Positions 47,091 to 57,392 are shown, counted from the first letter of the stretch. The stretch: 64,000 nt of DNA from Rhodocyclaceae bacterium (GCA_020247395.1 JADCJC010000030.1:38207-102206); one strand, 5' to 3'. The notes: generated by a model from the letters alone, not told the origin. Numbers and translations: made by a program.

Positions 47091-49358
47091 TCAGGACTCG
47101 GCCGGCTGGGGCTCTTTTTCCTCGCTGATGTCGAGCCTGACCTTGTCGTCCGACCCGATGTCGATGGTCACGCGACCACCACTGGCTAGTTTGCCAAACA
47201 GCAACTCATCTGCAAGGGCGCGTCGAATCGTATCTTGTATCAAGCGAGACATCGGTCGAGCCCCCATTTGCGGGTCAAACCCATTCTTGGCAAGGTACTT
47301 TTTCAAAGCCTCGGTAAAGGTAACGTCAACTTTTTTCTCCGATAGCTGTGCTTCCAGCTGCATTAGGAACTTATCTACAACCTGCAAGATGATTTGCTCG
47401 TTGAGCGGCGCAAACGAAATGGTGGCGTCCAAGCGGTTGCGGAATTCCGGCGTAAACATACGCTTGATTTCCGCCATCTCATCGCCGGCCTTTTTGTCAT
47501 TGGTGAATCCAATGGAGGTCTTCGACAACTCAGAAGCACCGGCGTTGGTCGTCATGATGATAACAACATTGCGGAAGTCCGCTTTGCGCCCGTTGTTATC
47601 GGTAAGCGTACCGTGATCCATTACCTGCAGCAATACGTTGTAAATATCCGGATGCGCCTTTTCAATTTCGTCCAGCAGCAGCACGGAGTAAGGCTGTTTG
47701 GTAATTGCCTCGGTCATCAGTCCGCCCTGATCGAATCCCACGTAACCCGGTGGCGCACCAATCAAACGCGACACCGCATGGCGCTCCATGTACTCAGACA
47801 TATCGAAACGAATCAGTTCGACGCCCAAGATAAAAGCGAGTTGTTTCGCAACTTCGGTTTTCCCGACGCCGGTAGGACCTGAAAACAGGAACGAGCCGAT
47901 GGGTTTTGTCGTACTACCGAGTCCAGAACGCGCCATCTTGATGGCTGCCGAAAGAGCTTCAATGGCTTTGTCTTGCCCAAAAACAACTGACTTCAAATCA
48001 CGGTCAAGCGTCTTCAATGCGTTGCGATCATCGCTCGACACGTTGCGCGCGGGTATGCGTGCGATCTTGGCAATGATCTCTTCAATCTCACTTTTGCCGA
48101 TAGTTTTCTTCTGCTTAGATTTTGGCGCAATTCGCTGCGCCGCGCCCGCTTCATCAATCACGTCAATGGCTTTGTCTGGCAGATGCCGGTCATTGATGTA
48201 TTTCGCGGCAAGTTCAGCCGCAGTGGTCAGCGCCGTCGAGGTGTACTTGACATTGTGATGCGTCTCGAAGCGCGACTTGAGCCCTTTCAATATTTCGATT
48301 GTTTCTGATACCGACGGCTCGTTCACATCGATTTTCTGAAAGCGGCGGGACAATGCGTGATCTTTTTCAAAGACACCGCGAAACTCTTGGTAGGTTGTCG
48401 CACCGATACACTTGAGTTGTCCCGAAGAAAGTGCTGGCTTCAACAAATTCGACGCATCCAATGTCCCTCCGGAGGCTGAGCCAGCGCCAATCAAAGTATG
48501 TATCTCGTCGATGAAAAGCACAGCGTTGGGATTGTCATGTAACTGCTTCAAGACGGCTTTGAGGCGTTGCTCAAAGTCACCTCGATACTTGGTGCCTGCC
48601 AATAACGATCCCATGTCCAACGAATAGACCGTCGCCTTTGCCAAGATATCGGGCACTTCTCCGTCGACAATACGTTTGGCAAGGCCTTCGGCGATAGCTG
48701 TCTTGCCAACGCCCGCCTCACCAACAAGCAGTGGATTATTCTTGCGGCGGCGACAAAGAACTTGAATCACCCGCTCAACTTCATGCTCCCGCCCGATCAA
48801 CGGATCGGTCTTGCCGTCAATTGCGCTTTGGTTAAGGTTTTGCGTGAACTGTTCAAGCGCGCCCCCGGCCTGCTCGCCATCGGCCGCGTCGGCCTCGGCT
48901 TCCGGCTTTTCTGCTCCCTGTGGGGCAGCCTTGGAAATGCCATGCGAGATAAAATTCACCACGTCGAGCCGCGAAATGCCTTGTTGGTGCAAGTAGTAAA
49001 CGGCATGGGAATCCTTCTCACCGTAGATCGCCACCATCACGTTCGCCCCCATGACTTCTTTTTTTCCAGACGACTGCACGTGCAGAATGGCACGTTGAAT
49101 TACCCGCTGAAAACCGAGCGTCGGCTGCGTATTGACCTCACCGTCACCAGCGACGGTCGGTGTATGTTGCTCGATGAATTCCGACAGACTCTTGCGGAGA
49201 TCATCAACCTTTGCGGCGCAGGCCTTTAAGACCTCTTGCGCCGAAGGGTTATCCAACAACGCGAGCAACAGGTGCTCGACCGTAATGAACTCATGGCGCT
49301 TATGGCGTGCCTCAACAAATGCAGCGTGGAGGCTCATCTCAAGTTCATGGGCAATCAT
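47091..49358 (-). CDS. clpA: ATP-dependent Clp protease ATP-binding subunit ClpA
   Basis: ClpA (755 residues) unfolds substrates for ClpP. It has an N-domain ([31 protein letters not shown]), a first AAA+ module ([35 protein letters not shown]) and a second one ([40 protein letters not shown]). The C-terminus has an acidic tail ([10 protein letters not shown]). It follows clpS by 159 bases on the same strand. Confidence 0.98.
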   Translation of the reverse strand: MIAHELEMSLHAAFVEARHKRHEFITVEHLLLALLDNPSAQEVLKACAAKVDDLRKSLSEFIEQHTPTVAGDGEVNTQPTLGFQRVIQRAILHVQSSGKKEVMGANVMVAIYGEKDSHAVYYLHQQGISRLDVVNFISHGISKAAPQGAEKPEAEADAADGEQAGGALEQFTQNLNQSAIDGKTDPLIGREHEVERVIQVLCRRRKNNPLLVGEAGVGKTAIAEGLAKRIVDGEVPDILAKATVYSLDMGSLLAGTKYRGDFEQRLKAVLKQLHDNPNAVLFIDEIHTLIGAGSASGGTLDASNLLKPALSSGQLKCIGATTYQEFRGVFEKDHALSRRFQKIDVNEPSVSETIEILKGLKSRFETHHNVKYTSTALTTAAELAAKYINDRHLPDKAIDVIDEAGAAQRIAPKSKQKKTIGKSEIEEIIAKIARIPARNVSSDDRNALKTLDRDLKSVVFGQDKAIEALSAAIKMARSGLGSTTKPIGSFLFSGPTGVGKTEVAKQLAFILGVELIRFDMSEYMERHAVSRLIGAPPGYVGFDQGGLMTEAITKQPYSVLLLDEIEKAHPDIYNVLLQVMDHGTLTDNNGRKADFRNVVIIMTTNAGASELSKTSIGFTNDKKAGDEMAEIKRMFTPEFRNRLDATISFAPLNEQIILQVVDKFLMQLEAQLSEKKVDVTFTEALKKYLAKNGFDPQMGARPMSRLIQDTIRRALADELLFGKLASGGRVTIDIGSDDKVRLDISEEKEPQPAES

Positions 49359-49517
49359 AGCGTTCCGTCTCTTTCATCATAAACCAGTAAAACCATCTTG
49401 CGCGTGATAGCGCCCTACACCCCGTCTATACAAGCAAGTCATGTACCAGACTTACCGTGAATACCAGTTTGGGGCAACTGACGGATTTTCTATACCCCGA
49501 AATCACAGAACATTCAC

Positions 49518-49850
49518 CTACACTTCTTCCATTCCGCACCTTAGCGGGTGCTCAAATTGGCGGGCGTGGTCCATCACTTGATCAACTTTCATGGCTGCCA
49601 CGTCGCGCGGGAAGATTCCGCAAACGCCGCGCCCCTCGGTGTGTACCTTAAGCATGATCTGCGTTGCTCGCTCATGCGTATGGCCAAATACGCGCGTCAA
49701 TATATCGACCACAAACTCCATCGGCGTGTAGTCGTCGTTGTACATCAGAACCTGCCACATTGAAGGAGGCTTCGTTTTCGCCGGCTTTTCCTGCAACGCC
49801 GTAGTGCCCTTATCTGAGCGCCCTGGCCCAGCTCCGTGCTTATTTGCCAT
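49518..49850 (-). CDS. clpS: ATP-dependent Clp protease adaptor ClpS
   Basis: ClpS (110 residues) recognises N-degrons and delivers them to ClpA. The core is [78 protein letters not shown]. The first 30 residues are a flexible tail. It lies upstream of clpA on the same strand with 159 bases between, which is a normal association although the gap is longer than usual. Confidence 0.97.
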   Translation of the reverse strand: MANKHGAGPGRSDKGTTALQEKPAKTKPPSMWQVLMYNDDYTPMEFVVDILTRVFGHTHERATQIMLKVHTEGRGVCGIFPRDVAAMKVDQVMDHARQFEHPLRCGMEEV

Positions 49851-50167
49851 CGATCATAAAAAACTGGAAAAATGATTGTTTATAGTTCAATGATAGAGAT
49901 AAGTTGCTAGAGTTTTCAAGTAACGTTGGTAACGGTGCCGACTGACTACTGACCGCTATCTTCGCCGATTTCCGCGCTTTTGTAAGAATGCCACGGTCTG
50001 TTGCAAAAAAGTAGACAAGTGCTTGACTAACTTGCCGGTGATCGGTAAAAGGCAGTCTTGGAGTTTAGCTTTAAGGTTTTCTGCATTTGCATCTAGCGGT
50101 TGCGGGCCTTGAAAAGCGATATATTTTGGGGTTCTCCATCCCGTCTTTTCAATAAGGATGCATTTGT
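49851..50167. other. Divergent intergenic region before clpS and the cold-shock gene
   Basis: These 317 bases contain no gene. They must hold promoters for clpS (minus) and for the cold-shock gene (plus). A long 5' leader is common in csp genes and would fit. The cold-shock ATG is preceded by AAGGATG at 50153-50159. Confidence 0.45.
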
Positions 50168-50371
50168 ATGGCAACAGGTACAGTTAAGTGGTTCAACGAC
50201 GCCAAGGGTTTTGGCTTCATCACACCGGACGACGGCAGCGAAGATCTTTTCGCGCACTTCTCCGCAATTCAAATGAACGGCTTTAAGACCCTTAAAGAAG
50301 GTCAAAAAGTGTCATTTGAGGTGACACAAGGCCCCAAGGGTAAGCAAGCCTCAAACATCAACAACGCCTAG
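50168..50371 (+). CDS. Cold-shock protein (CspA family)
   Basis: The 67-residue single-domain cold-shock protein has both RNA-binding motifs: [12 protein letters not shown] (RNP1) and DLFAHFSAI (RNP2). The length is the family norm. Such proteins melt RNA secondary structure and act as transcription antiterminators. A very strong terminator follows within 30 bases of the stop codon, so it is a single-gene unit. Confidence 0.96.
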   Translation: MATGTVKWFNDAKGFGFITPDDGSEDLFAHFSAIQMNGFKTLKEGQKVSFEVTQGPKGKQASNINNA

Positions 50372-50396
50372 ACTCATCTAAGCAGTTGAAAATCAC

Positions 50397-50429
50397 AAAA
50401 ACCCCCCGCAGTTCCTGCGGGGGGTTTTT
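50397..50429 (+). terminator. Strong terminator after the cold-shock gene
   Basis: AAAAACCCCCCGCAG (50397-50411), a TTC loop and CTGCGGGGGGTTTTT (50415-50429) form a perfect 15-bp stem ending in a T-run. Confidence 0.93.
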
Positions 50430-50456
50430 GTTTTGCGGCGTAGCCTTCTCGTATAC

Positions 50457-51062
50457 ATGCTGATCGCGTTTAACAAGCCATATGGCGTGGTTTGCCAGTT
50501 CAGCCCGGCCGGTAGCAAGCGGACGCTTAAACAATACATTAATGTCCCCGGCGTCTATCCGGCCGGGCGCCTCGATACCGACAGTGAAGGTTTGTTACTG
50601 CTAACGGACGACGGGCACCTCCAAGCCCGCATCACCAACCCTAGGAATCACGTCGGCAAGGTCTATTGGGTGGAAGTGGAGGGAGAGGTTACTGCCGAGC
50701 ATCTAGACCGACTCAGGTCACCACTAAATCTTGGCGATTTTATCGCCGCGCCCGCATTGTCAGCGCGGGTGCTGAGCCCTCCCTCAATATGGAAACGCGT
50801 TCCACCCGTTCGGTTTCGTGCCACGATCCCGACCACTTGGATCGAACTTAGTATTGCAGAGGGCAAAAACCGCCAAGTTCGGCGCATGACCGCCAAAGTC
50901 GGTTTGCCCACGCTAAGGCTCGTTCGGATGAGTATCGGCGGTGTCAGTCTTCAGGACCTAGGAATTGCCCCGGCGAGGTGGGTTGAACTGGCCGAAACCG
51001 CCCTTTTCCCATGGCCAAACCCAAAAAATTGCCAAAATAGTCCGAAAAAACCCAAAAATTGA
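50457..51062 (+). CDS. RluE-like 23S rRNA pseudouridine synthase (RsuA family)
   Basis: The 201-residue enzyme has the RsuA/RluE catalytic core with PAGRLDTDSEGLLLLTDDG (catalytic Asp in RLDTDSEG), starts MLIAFNKPYGVVCQFSP and contains ELSIAEGKNRQVRRMTAKVGLPTLRLVR. It lacks the S4 domain, as RluE does; RluE modifies 23S rRNA position 2457. The C-terminus has a Lys/Pro/Asn-rich tail. The ATG at 50457 is chosen because the family starts there. Which of RluE or a close relative it is remains open. Confidence 0.87.
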   Translation: MLIAFNKPYGVVCQFSPAGSKRTLKQYINVPGVYPAGRLDTDSEGLLLLTDDGHLQARITNPRNHVGKVYWVEVEGEVTAEHLDRLRSPLNLGDFIAAPALSARVLSPPSIWKRVPPVRFRATIPTTWIELSIAEGKNRQVRRMTAKVGLPTLRLVRMSIGGVSLQDLGIAPARWVELAETALFPWPNPKNCQNSPKKPKN

Positions 51063-51226
51063 ATGACTTAACGAAAAAAATTCGCAGAAATTGTTTCAAT
51101 TTATTGTCAACCAGCTAAAATATTTGGCGTTAATCTCGTGACAGGCAAAAGGACCAGGGCCCTGAAAGCAAGTTCCCAGTATCTGTCGTTAACGTTAACT
51201 ACACTCACTCACAAATAGGATCTCAC

Positions 51227-51466
51227 ATGAAAAAATTGTCCGCACTTGTTGCTGCTCTCTTCGCTGCTGTCGCTTTGAACGCTGCTGCTCAAGCTCCCGC
51301 TGCTGCTCCTGCAAAAGCTGCCGAGCCAGCTAAAGCTGCTGCTCCTGCAAAAGCTGAAGAAAAGAAAGAAGAAAAGAAAGCAGAAAAGAAAGACGAAAAG
51401 AAAGCAGAAAAGAAAGACGAAAAGAAAGCAGAAGCTAAGAAAGAAGACGCTCCTGCCAAGAAGTAA
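51227..51466 (+). CDS. Small exported Lys/Ala/Glu-rich protein
   Basis: The 79-residue protein has a Sec signal (LSALVAALFAAVALNAAAQ) and a mature part of about 57 residues made almost only of Ala, Lys, Glu, Asp and Pro (AKAAEPAKAAAPAKAEEKK...). The middle has two perfect 24-base tandem units (51380-51427). It would be disordered or a charged helix. Its ATG has GGATC five bases upstream and a strong terminator follows, so it looks like a real single-gene transcript. Similar small alanine/lysine-rich proteins occur in betaproteobacteria without known function. Confidence 0.7.
   Translation: MKKLSALVAALFAAVALNAAAQAPAAAPAKAAEPAKAAAPAKAEEKKEEKKAEKKDEKKAEKKDEKKAEAKKEDAPAKK
51380..51433 (+). repeat. 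24-bp tandem repeat inside the Lys/Ala-rich gene
   Basis: Two identical 24-base units (51380-51403 and 51404-51427) are followed by a partial third. Each encodes AEKKDEKK. The repeat allows length variation in units of eight residues. Confidence 0.75.
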
Positions 51467-51504
51467 TTTGGTGCGGGCCGAGCGCTCGCCCAATACTGTT
51501 AAGG

Positions 51505-51536
51505 AAGGGCGAGACTTTGTCTCGCCCTTTTCTTTT
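51505..51536 (+). terminator. Terminator after the Lys/Ala-rich gene
   Basis: AAGGGCGAGAC (51505-51515), a TTT loop and GTCTCGCCCTT (51519-51529) give a perfect 11-bp stem followed by TTCTTTTC. Confidence 0.88.
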
Positions 51537-51631
51537 CTGGTCGACTTCCGCTAATTAAGTCGGTGACACATGGCACCGCAGACTTACGGCACCCACAGCG
51601 CCGCCTACAACAACAAATCTCAATTGATCAT

Positions 51632-52708
51632 ATGTCACGCCAGCGCATCGTTGTAGGCCTGTCCGGCGGAGTGGATTCCGCCGTTGCTGCGCTGCTGCTC
51701 AAGCGGCAGCAACACGATGTCGTTGGCCTATTCATGAAAAACTGGGAGGACGATGATAGCGATGAATACTGCTCGACGAGGCAAGACTTTATTGACGCGG
51801 CTGCTGTTGCAGACGTTATCGGCATTGAGTTTGAAGCGGTAAATTTTGCCGCTGAATACAAGGAAAGGGTGTTCGCATCCTTCTTGCACGAATACCGCGC
51901 CGGTCGTACGCCAAACCCGGACGTGCTGTGCAATGCCGAGATCAAGTTCAAGGCATTTTTGGATCACGCCATCCGCATGGGCGCGAATCAAATTGCCACC
52001 GGGCACTACGCACGGGTGCGCGAAGTCGATGGCGAGTTTCAGTTACTGCGCGGGCTCGATGCTGGCAAGGACCAGAGTTACTTTTTGCACCGCTTGTCGC
52101 AAGCACAGATTTCAAAAACAATCTTCCCCGTCGGCGAACTACAGAAACGGGAGGTTCGCGAAATTGCAAGACAAGCCAGTTTACCGAATCATGCAAAAAA
52201 AGATTCCACCGGGATTTGTTTTATCGGCGAGCGGCCGTTTCGTGAGTTCTTGGAGCGTTACTTGCCGCGACAGCCCGGACCGATGCTGACCCCGGAAGGC
52301 GTTCATGTCGGAGAGCATCAAGGGTTGATGTACTACACCATTGGTCAACGCCAAGGCCTTGGTATTGGTGGTACCAAGTCTGGCGAGGGAACACCCTGGT
52401 TCGTTGTCAACAAGAAGCTCGATACCAATACACTTATCGTCGCACAGGGACACGATCACCCCATGTTGTTCAAGTCTACATTGCACGCGGCCGACGCGTC
52501 ATGGATTTCGGGAAGTGCTCCTGCCATTGAAGGTCTGTACGGTGCCAAAACTCGTTACCGTCAGACTGACGCACCGTGCCGCGTCGCACAAGTCGAAAGC
52601 AGTAAGTTCACTCTTGAGTTTGACGCTCCGCAATGGGCGATTACCCCTGGACAATCGGCTGTTTTGTATTGCGGCGATCTGTGTCTAGGCGGCGGAATCA
52701 TCAACTAG
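51632..52708 (+). CDS. mnmA: tRNA-specific 2-thiouridylase
   Basis: MnmA (358 residues) thiolates U34 of tRNA-Lys, -Glu and -Gln. It has the PP-loop [15 protein letters not shown], the tRNA-binding FMKNWEDDD, the catalytic Cys C100 ([11 protein letters not shown]) and the second Cys C196 (STGICFIGE). The C-terminal domain has [20 protein letters not shown]. The ATG at 51632 is the conserved start; an upstream frame adds unrelated residues. It is a single gene. Confidence 0.97.
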   Translation: MSRQRIVVGLSGGVDSAVAALLLKRQQHDVVGLFMKNWEDDDSDEYCSTRQDFIDAAAVADVIGIEFEAVNFAAEYKERVFASFLHEYRAGRTPNPDVLCNAEIKFKAFLDHAIRMGANQIATGHYARVREVDGEFQLLRGLDAGKDQSYFLHRLSQAQISKTIFPVGELQKREVREIARQASLPNHAKKDSTGICFIGERPFREFLERYLPRQPGPMLTPEGVHVGEHQGLMYYTIGQRQGLGIGGTKSGEGTPWFVVNKKLDTNTLIVAQGHDHPMLFKSTLHAADASWISGSAPAIEGLYGAKTRYRQTDAPCRVAQVESSKFTLEFDAPQWAITPGQSAVLYCGDLCLGGGIIN

Positions 52709-53163
52709 GCACGGTGACCAAGCCACATTTCTAATGTGTTCATCCACACCTGCCGAAACTACTTGAAAGCGCTTTTCCAGCAGGGCATGGGAGCAACGTC
52801 GGCGGGGCGGGGTTGATAGGTGTCAAACGCTTTTGTTGCCGAACAACGCAACCAAGCAAATGTGCCTCAAAGCCGAGAGCAAGGCTGACCTGCCACATGA
52901 ATGGCCGTTCCAGCGGCATGGGACGATAGACACATTTTGCTTGGTTGGCGCGGAACATCGATTTTGGGCCCGTGGCAACCGCGGGTTTATCGCGTTGACG
53001 ACTCGCGACAAGATGCTAAGGCCCGATCTCCATGCCACAATCCACGCCACAACGACGCTGCGCGGCGATTTGGCCGAACCACACTTTGCTGATTCGGGCA
53101 GATCACGCCCCAGTCGCGTTAGAAGTGTCACAATACGATAACTAATCTCAATTGTGGCCGAAC
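52709..53163. other. Intergenic stretch without a supported gene
   Basis: These 455 bases have frames of about 100 codons on both strands, but none shows a family motif, a good ribosome site or a credible composition. I treat them as chance frames. No RNA gene or repeat is visible. Confidence 0.4.
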
Positions 53164-55758
53164 ATGCTCGATAAGTTGCTCAAGAAACGCGCTCCCACGC
53201 CAAGTGGCGTTGCGAACGGTGCCAAGCCTGCGATGGCGAAAAACAACAGCAAGCCGGCGAGTAAGCCAATTGACGCCATCAGCGAGGAAGAGTGGCGAAA
53301 TCGCCTCGCAACGGCGGCAGATAACGATGCCGAACTGCTAGCAATTGCCAAACAAACCGTCTCACTCACGATCAAGCAGGCTGCGATCGACGCGATGACG
53401 ACCGAGGCCGGACTAAAGGCCGCCGAACGCGAATTTCGCAGCCATGACCGGCGCATCTATCGCGAGGCAAAGCTGCGTTACGAAGGCAAAGTGACCGAAC
53501 GCCTTGCACGCGCAGAAGCCAGCAATTTAATCGCCCAGTGCAACCAATTGCTGCTGAGTGATCCCATTCCCGCCAACCGATTCGTCGATATCGACCGAGC
53601 ATGGCAGAGGCTCGATTCCGCTCGACTCACAGCAGACATGATCAATGAGTACCGGGATGTTTCCGCGCAGTTAACGTCGAAGCTGCGCGCCAGAGGCGAC
53701 CAACAGCTTTCCTTCAAACGTTGGCGAAGCGACGCGGAACGCGCACACCAAGAGCTCACCGAAGGCTGCCTCGCGGTTGCCCAATCCGGTATGGACCGCG
53801 ACAAACTCGCCAAACTCTATGACCATATCGAATCGCTACGCGGCCAGGGTGCCCTGCTACCCCCAGCGGAGACACCGCGTCTCGAAGCCCAACAACGCGA
53901 AATCGACTACACGCAAGCGCAGTTGGATTCTGTATTGCAACTCGCGAGAGCATTGGATGCCAGACTGACATTTCTCGACAAACTGATTGCTGATATCGCC
54001 TTAGAGAATCGGCAGTCGGCAGCGAGTGACGACGGTAGCGTCAACGCCCGTTGGCAGATGCTACCCATCGCCAATGATGCGCGCGTGGCGAAGACCCTCA
54101 ATGACCGCTTCGAGGCCTACCGTCGAACAGAATCTGCCACACGTTACGCCACAATCAATGCCGCATCTGCCGCAGATGCAGAAGCATCCGCGGCCGCAAT
54201 AAAGGCCGAACGCGCCGCATTTGAAACCCTGCTCGAAAAGGCGGAAACCTCATTGGCAGCAGGCCAGATCGTCGAATCGACTGCCACATTGGCAGCGCTC
54301 GACCTTCAGTTGAAGAAACACAAGATGCCACCTGATTTATTGAACCGCGTAGAGCGCGTGCGTGCAGAAGTCGCCCGGCTGAAGGGCTGGCAACACTGGG
54401 GAGGCGGACGAGTCCGGGAGGACCTGGTTGTCGAAGCGGAAGCACTCAGCAAAGCCATCAGCGACAGCAAACTCAATATCAAGACGCATGCAAATGCAAT
54501 CGAACACTTGCGTGGGCGTTGGAAAGAACTCGATAAACTCGGCGGTGCCACCAATCGTGACCTTTGGCTGCGCTTTGATGGGGCGTTGAAACACGCCTAT
54601 CTGCCCGTGGATGCTCAGCTTGCCAAGCTGAAGGCGATGCGCCAAGAAAATCTGCAGGCGCGTCAAGCACTGCTTACCAAGCTTGCAGAAGAAGCTACCG
54701 CAGTCATCGCGGCAGTACCACCGGATTGGCGCGCCGCGACACGGGCGCTCGACCACTTCCAGACGGAGTGGCGAAAGCTGGGCCCGGTTGAGCATACGGT
54801 CCCGCACAAGGCGCAAAAAGTATTGCTTGAAAAAATGCAGACAACCCAGGAAATGCTGGAAACACCACTCGCAGAGGCACGGCGCATCGAAGCCGCCCAG
54901 CGGGAAAAACTCGTCGAGCAGGCCAAAGCGCTGGCTGCTGATAGCAGTCAGCGCGATACCATCGCCAAGGTTCGCGCGTTGCAAGCAGAGTGGCAGCAAC
55001 ACGCAAGGTCGTTACCATTAGCCCGCCAACAGGAAAACCGCCTATGGGCTGACTTCAAAGCCGCGACCGACGCCGTTTTCACGGCGCGCGATGCGATCAG
55101 CGCGGCGCGTGATCAGGAATTCAAAGCACACCTCGAAACCCGCGACAAATTGATTGCAACCCTCCTTGCGCTGGATGAGGACACGCCACCGGCGGAGGTG
55201 CGCAAGACTATCAGCGAAGTCGAGGCCGCATGGCGCAAAGCGGGCGAGGCACCACGAAACATCGCCGCAAAAATCGATGCCAAGTTTCGTTCCGCGCGCG
55301 ACCGCGCTCGTGACCTAGTTGCGGGCAGCGCCAAACGGTCATGGTCGAAGGTGTGTGACGCGCTCGACGCGAAAATCGCGCTTTGCATCGCGTTGGAATC
55401 TGGAAGCGCGGCTAACGTCGATGAAGACTGGAACGCTCTCACCACATTGCCAGCCGCGTGGGAAGCGGCACTAGCGGCACGGCGGGCGGCTACACCTACA
55501 AAGGCCGATGTCGCATCATCCATGCTCAAGCTCGAAGCGGCACTCGACTTGGCCTCCCCACCGGCATTTCAAGCTGCGCGCCAACAGATGAAGCTCATTG
55601 CGATGAAACAGGCCATCGAAGCCCGTCAGGCGGTAGTAATATCTGCGGCAGATATTGAGCGCTGGGTGGCCGAGGCCATCGGCGCACCGTTGGCCGACGC
55701 CGCCGCCAACGCGCGACTGCGCGCCATCCTTCACGGCCTGCGCGCGCGTCCGCTTTAA
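53164..55758 (+). CDS. DUF349 domain protein
   Basis: The 864-residue protein is helical, with repeats of the DUF349 type (for example WQHWGGGRVREDLVVEAEALSKAI, HLRGRWKELDKLGGATNRDLWLRFDGAL, LDHFQTEWRKLGPVEHTVPHKAQK, VRALQAEWQQHARSLPLARQQENRLWADFKAATDAVF, VEAAWRKAGEAPRN). The function of the domain is not established. The ATG at 53164 is preferred; a TTG 12 bases earlier opens the frame. No neighbour points to a role. Confidence 0.85.
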   Translation: MLDKLLKKRAPTPSGVANGAKPAMAKNNSKPASKPIDAISEEEWRNRLATAADNDAELLAIAKQTVSLTIKQAAIDAMTTEAGLKAAEREFRSHDRRIYREAKLRYEGKVTERLARAEASNLIAQCNQLLLSDPIPANRFVDIDRAWQRLDSARLTADMINEYRDVSAQLTSKLRARGDQQLSFKRWRSDAERAHQELTEGCLAVAQSGMDRDKLAKLYDHIESLRGQGALLPPAETPRLEAQQREIDYTQAQLDSVLQLARALDARLTFLDKLIADIALENRQSAASDDGSVNARWQMLPIANDARVAKTLNDRFEAYRRTESATRYATINAASAADAEASAAAIKAERAAFETLLEKAETSLAAGQIVESTATLAALDLQLKKHKMPPDLLNRVERVRAEVARLKGWQHWGGGRVREDLVVEAEALSKAISDSKLNIKTHANAIEHLRGRWKELDKLGGATNRDLWLRFDGALKHAYLPVDAQLAKLKAMRQENLQARQALLTKLAEEATAVIAAVPPDWRAATRALDHFQTEWRKLGPVEHTVPHKAQKVLLEKMQTTQEMLETPLAEARRIEAAQREKLVEQAKALAADSSQRDTIAKVRALQAEWQQHARSLPLARQQENRLWADFKAATDAVFTARDAISAARDQEFKAHLETRDKLIATLLALDEDTPPAEVRKTISEVEAAWRKAGEAPRNIAAKIDAKFRSARDRARDLVAGSAKRSWSKVCDALDAKIALCIALESGSAANVDEDWNALTTLPAAWEAALAARRAATPTKADVASSMLKLEAALDLASPPAFQAARQQMKLIAMKQAIEARQAVVISAADIERWVAEAIGAPLADAAANARLRAILHGLRARPL

Positions 55759-55767
55759 GGTGCTCGA

Positions 55768-56808
55768 TTGCGCACGGGGCGGTATGTGAAGCGCAGTTTT
55801 CGCTACGACAACGTCGTCAGCCTGCGATGCGCTGAATCGTCGCGTGCGCTTGGCCGCAGGTTGCTGCTGGCGGTCGCTACATCGTTCGCCGCGAGCTGTG
55901 CACAAACCCCAACTACGGTCGTTGTCCCATCGGCACCACCAGTAGTCACCGCGCCAGTGATGGCAACGGCGACCGGGCCAGTAAACACAACTGAACTGCT
56001 CCCCTACCAAATCGAACGCTTTAGCGTAGCCGGACCGATGACAGGCGTCATTGCTCGCATCAATTTGCGCGACCCGGCCATTTCAACCAAGGTGGTGCTC
56101 GCCGATGATCGCGACCCCGACGGCGACGGGCCGTGTGTCGGGCAATTAGAAACGCCGAGCGCCGTCGCACGCAAACATGACTTTGTCATCACCCTCAATG
56201 CCAGTTTTTTTGGGGCACCGATCAGCAAAGATGTGATGGGCAAGAAAGTCCGCTACTTTGTCGGCAATTGCACCATGCCGGTAGGCTGGCATGTTTCACT
56301 CGGCAAAATCATCACCAGGCCGAGCGATCACAAGCTGCGGGCAATATTGCTGATTGGCGACGATGGTAATGTCAGCATTCGTGACGATGTGACTGAGATT
56401 CCCCCCGGCACGCGGTACGCCGTGAGCGGCAATGCGCTGGTGCTCAAAGCTGGCCTACCGACTTCCGCCGATGTAAACGGTACCCGGCATCCGCGCAGCG
56501 TTGTCGGCGTGAGTGCAGACGGCAAAACGCTATGGTTGGTTGCCGTCGACGGCCGGCAGGAAAGCAGCCGTGGTGCCAGCATGAAAGAGCTTGGTGAGTT
56601 TATGCGCAAGCTGGGGGCTTACCACGCACTCAATCTTGACGGCGGCGGTAGCACTGCGATGGTCATCAAGGATCTGCGAACCGGGTCATTCGGCGTCGCA
56701 AATTCGACATCTGAAATGTCTACGGAAGGATTTCCCGTGCGGATGGAACGGCCGGTGGCAGACGTCATCGGCATCTCGCTCAGTCCGCGAAAAAGAGACA
56801 AACCCTAA
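55768..56808 (+). CDS. Phosphodiester glycosidase-domain protein (NAGPA/DUF2233), predicted lipoprotein
   Basis: The 346-residue protein has a hydrophobic signal with a lipobox (ATSFAASC), a Pro/Thr-rich linker and a NAGPA domain. Key segments are FVITLNASFF, GVSADGKTLWLVAVDGRQ and ALNLDGGGSTAMV. The domain family includes phosphodiester glycosidases that remove N-acetylglucosamine from phosphodiesters; exported bacterial forms may act on cell-wall sugars. The start is uncertain: TTG 55768 or GTG 55786. It is nine bases after the DUF349 gene, and its stop codon lies inside a long hairpin. Confidence 0.82.
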   Translation: MRTGRYVKRSFRYDNVVSLRCAESSRALGRRLLLAVATSFAASCAQTPTTVVVPSAPPVVTAPVMATATGPVNTTELLPYQIERFSVAGPMTGVIARINLRDPAISTKVVLADDRDPDGDGPCVGQLETPSAVARKHDFVITLNASFFGAPISKDVMGKKVRYFVGNCTMPVGWHVSLGKIITRPSDHKLRAILLIGDDGNVSIRDDVTEIPPGTRYAVSGNALVLKAGLPTSADVNGTRHPRSVVGVSADGKTLWLVAVDGRQESSRGASMKELGEFMRKLGAYHALNLDGGGSTAMVIKDLRTGSFGVANSTSEMSTEGFPVRMERPVADVIGISLSPRKRDKP

Positions 56809-56865
56809 TAAAGACGAGCATCTTCAGGCATTAATGTTTGAAGATGCTGGTCTTTATTAGGGTTT
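56800..56865. terminator. Very long hairpin between convergent genes
   Basis: Arms of 27 bases (56800-56826 and 56839-56865) pair with one mismatch across a 12-base loop. The arms begin AAACCCTAATAAAG and end CTTTATTAGGGTTT. The left arm contains the stop codon of the NAGPA-domain gene, and the right arm reaches the stop of the acetyltransferase gene. It works as a bidirectional terminator or mRNA-end structure; the length is far beyond a normal intrinsic terminator. Confidence 0.85.
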
Positions 56866-57392
56866 CAAAACTCAATCGCGTACACAACCAGTTCTTCCGC
56901 GTCGTCACGAAGCCGCGTGGCGCGCTCAAAGCGCATGCTAATTTTTTTCATGAGTGCGATCGAAGGCAGATTGCCCGGCGTCGCAATCGCCACAACGCGC
57001 TTTAGCTTCAACCTATCACGCGCGTACCGTAGCGTCTCGGTCGCGGCTTCAAGCGCGTAACCCTGCCCGCGAAATGCCGGTAGAAAGGCGAAGCCAAGAT
57101 CGACGTCGCCCAGCCCATCACGCTTGATCAGGCCGCACATGCCGATTGGCGTCGTATCCAGCGTACGCTCAACGAGGTAGAGACCGTAGCCGAGCCTTTC
57201 GTACTGCGCGATGTAGGTCTTGGTCATATACGCGCGCGCGTCCGCGTCGTTACGAACGCCGCGATCGCCGATAAAGCGTATCCAATCCGGGTCGTTTAAC
57301 AACTCAACACAAAAGCCAGCATCGGCAAGGGTGAAACGCCGCAACCGCAAACGTGCGCTTTGGATCTCAATACCTGCGTTATGTTCTCCCAT
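56865..57392 (-). CDS. RimJ/RimL-type GNAT acetyltransferase
   Basis: The 175-residue protein follows the GNAT layout with IQSARLRLRRFTLADAGFCVELLNDPDWIRFIGDRGVRN, IGMCGLIKRDGLGDVDLGFAFLPAFRGQGYALEAATETLRYARD and VVAIATPGNLPSIALMKKISMRFERA. Substrate unknown. The ATG at 57392 overlaps a long divergent frame but not the start I assign to the D-aminoacylase gene (57503). It ends in the long hairpin at 56800-56865. Confidence 0.88.
   Translation of the reverse strand: MGEHNAGIEIQSARLRLRRFTLADAGFCVELLNDPDWIRFIGDRGVRNDADARAYMTKTYIAQYERLGYGLYLVERTLDTTPIGMCGLIKRDGLGDVDLGFAFLPAFRGQGYALEAATETLRYARDRLKLKRVVAIATPGNLPSIALMKKISMRFERATRLRDDAEELVVYAIEF

Noticed and set aside
51209..51493. Minus-strand frame rich in Phe, Ser and Leu opposite the Lys/Ala-rich gene
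   Set aside because: It is the complement of the AAG/GAA-rich repeat; the plus-strand frame has a signal peptide, a ribosome site and a terminator.
52833..53141. 102-codon frame on the plus strand between mnmA and the DUF349 gene, and a similar one on the minus strand
   Set aside because: Both start with weak codons, have no family motif and overlap each other; neither is supported.
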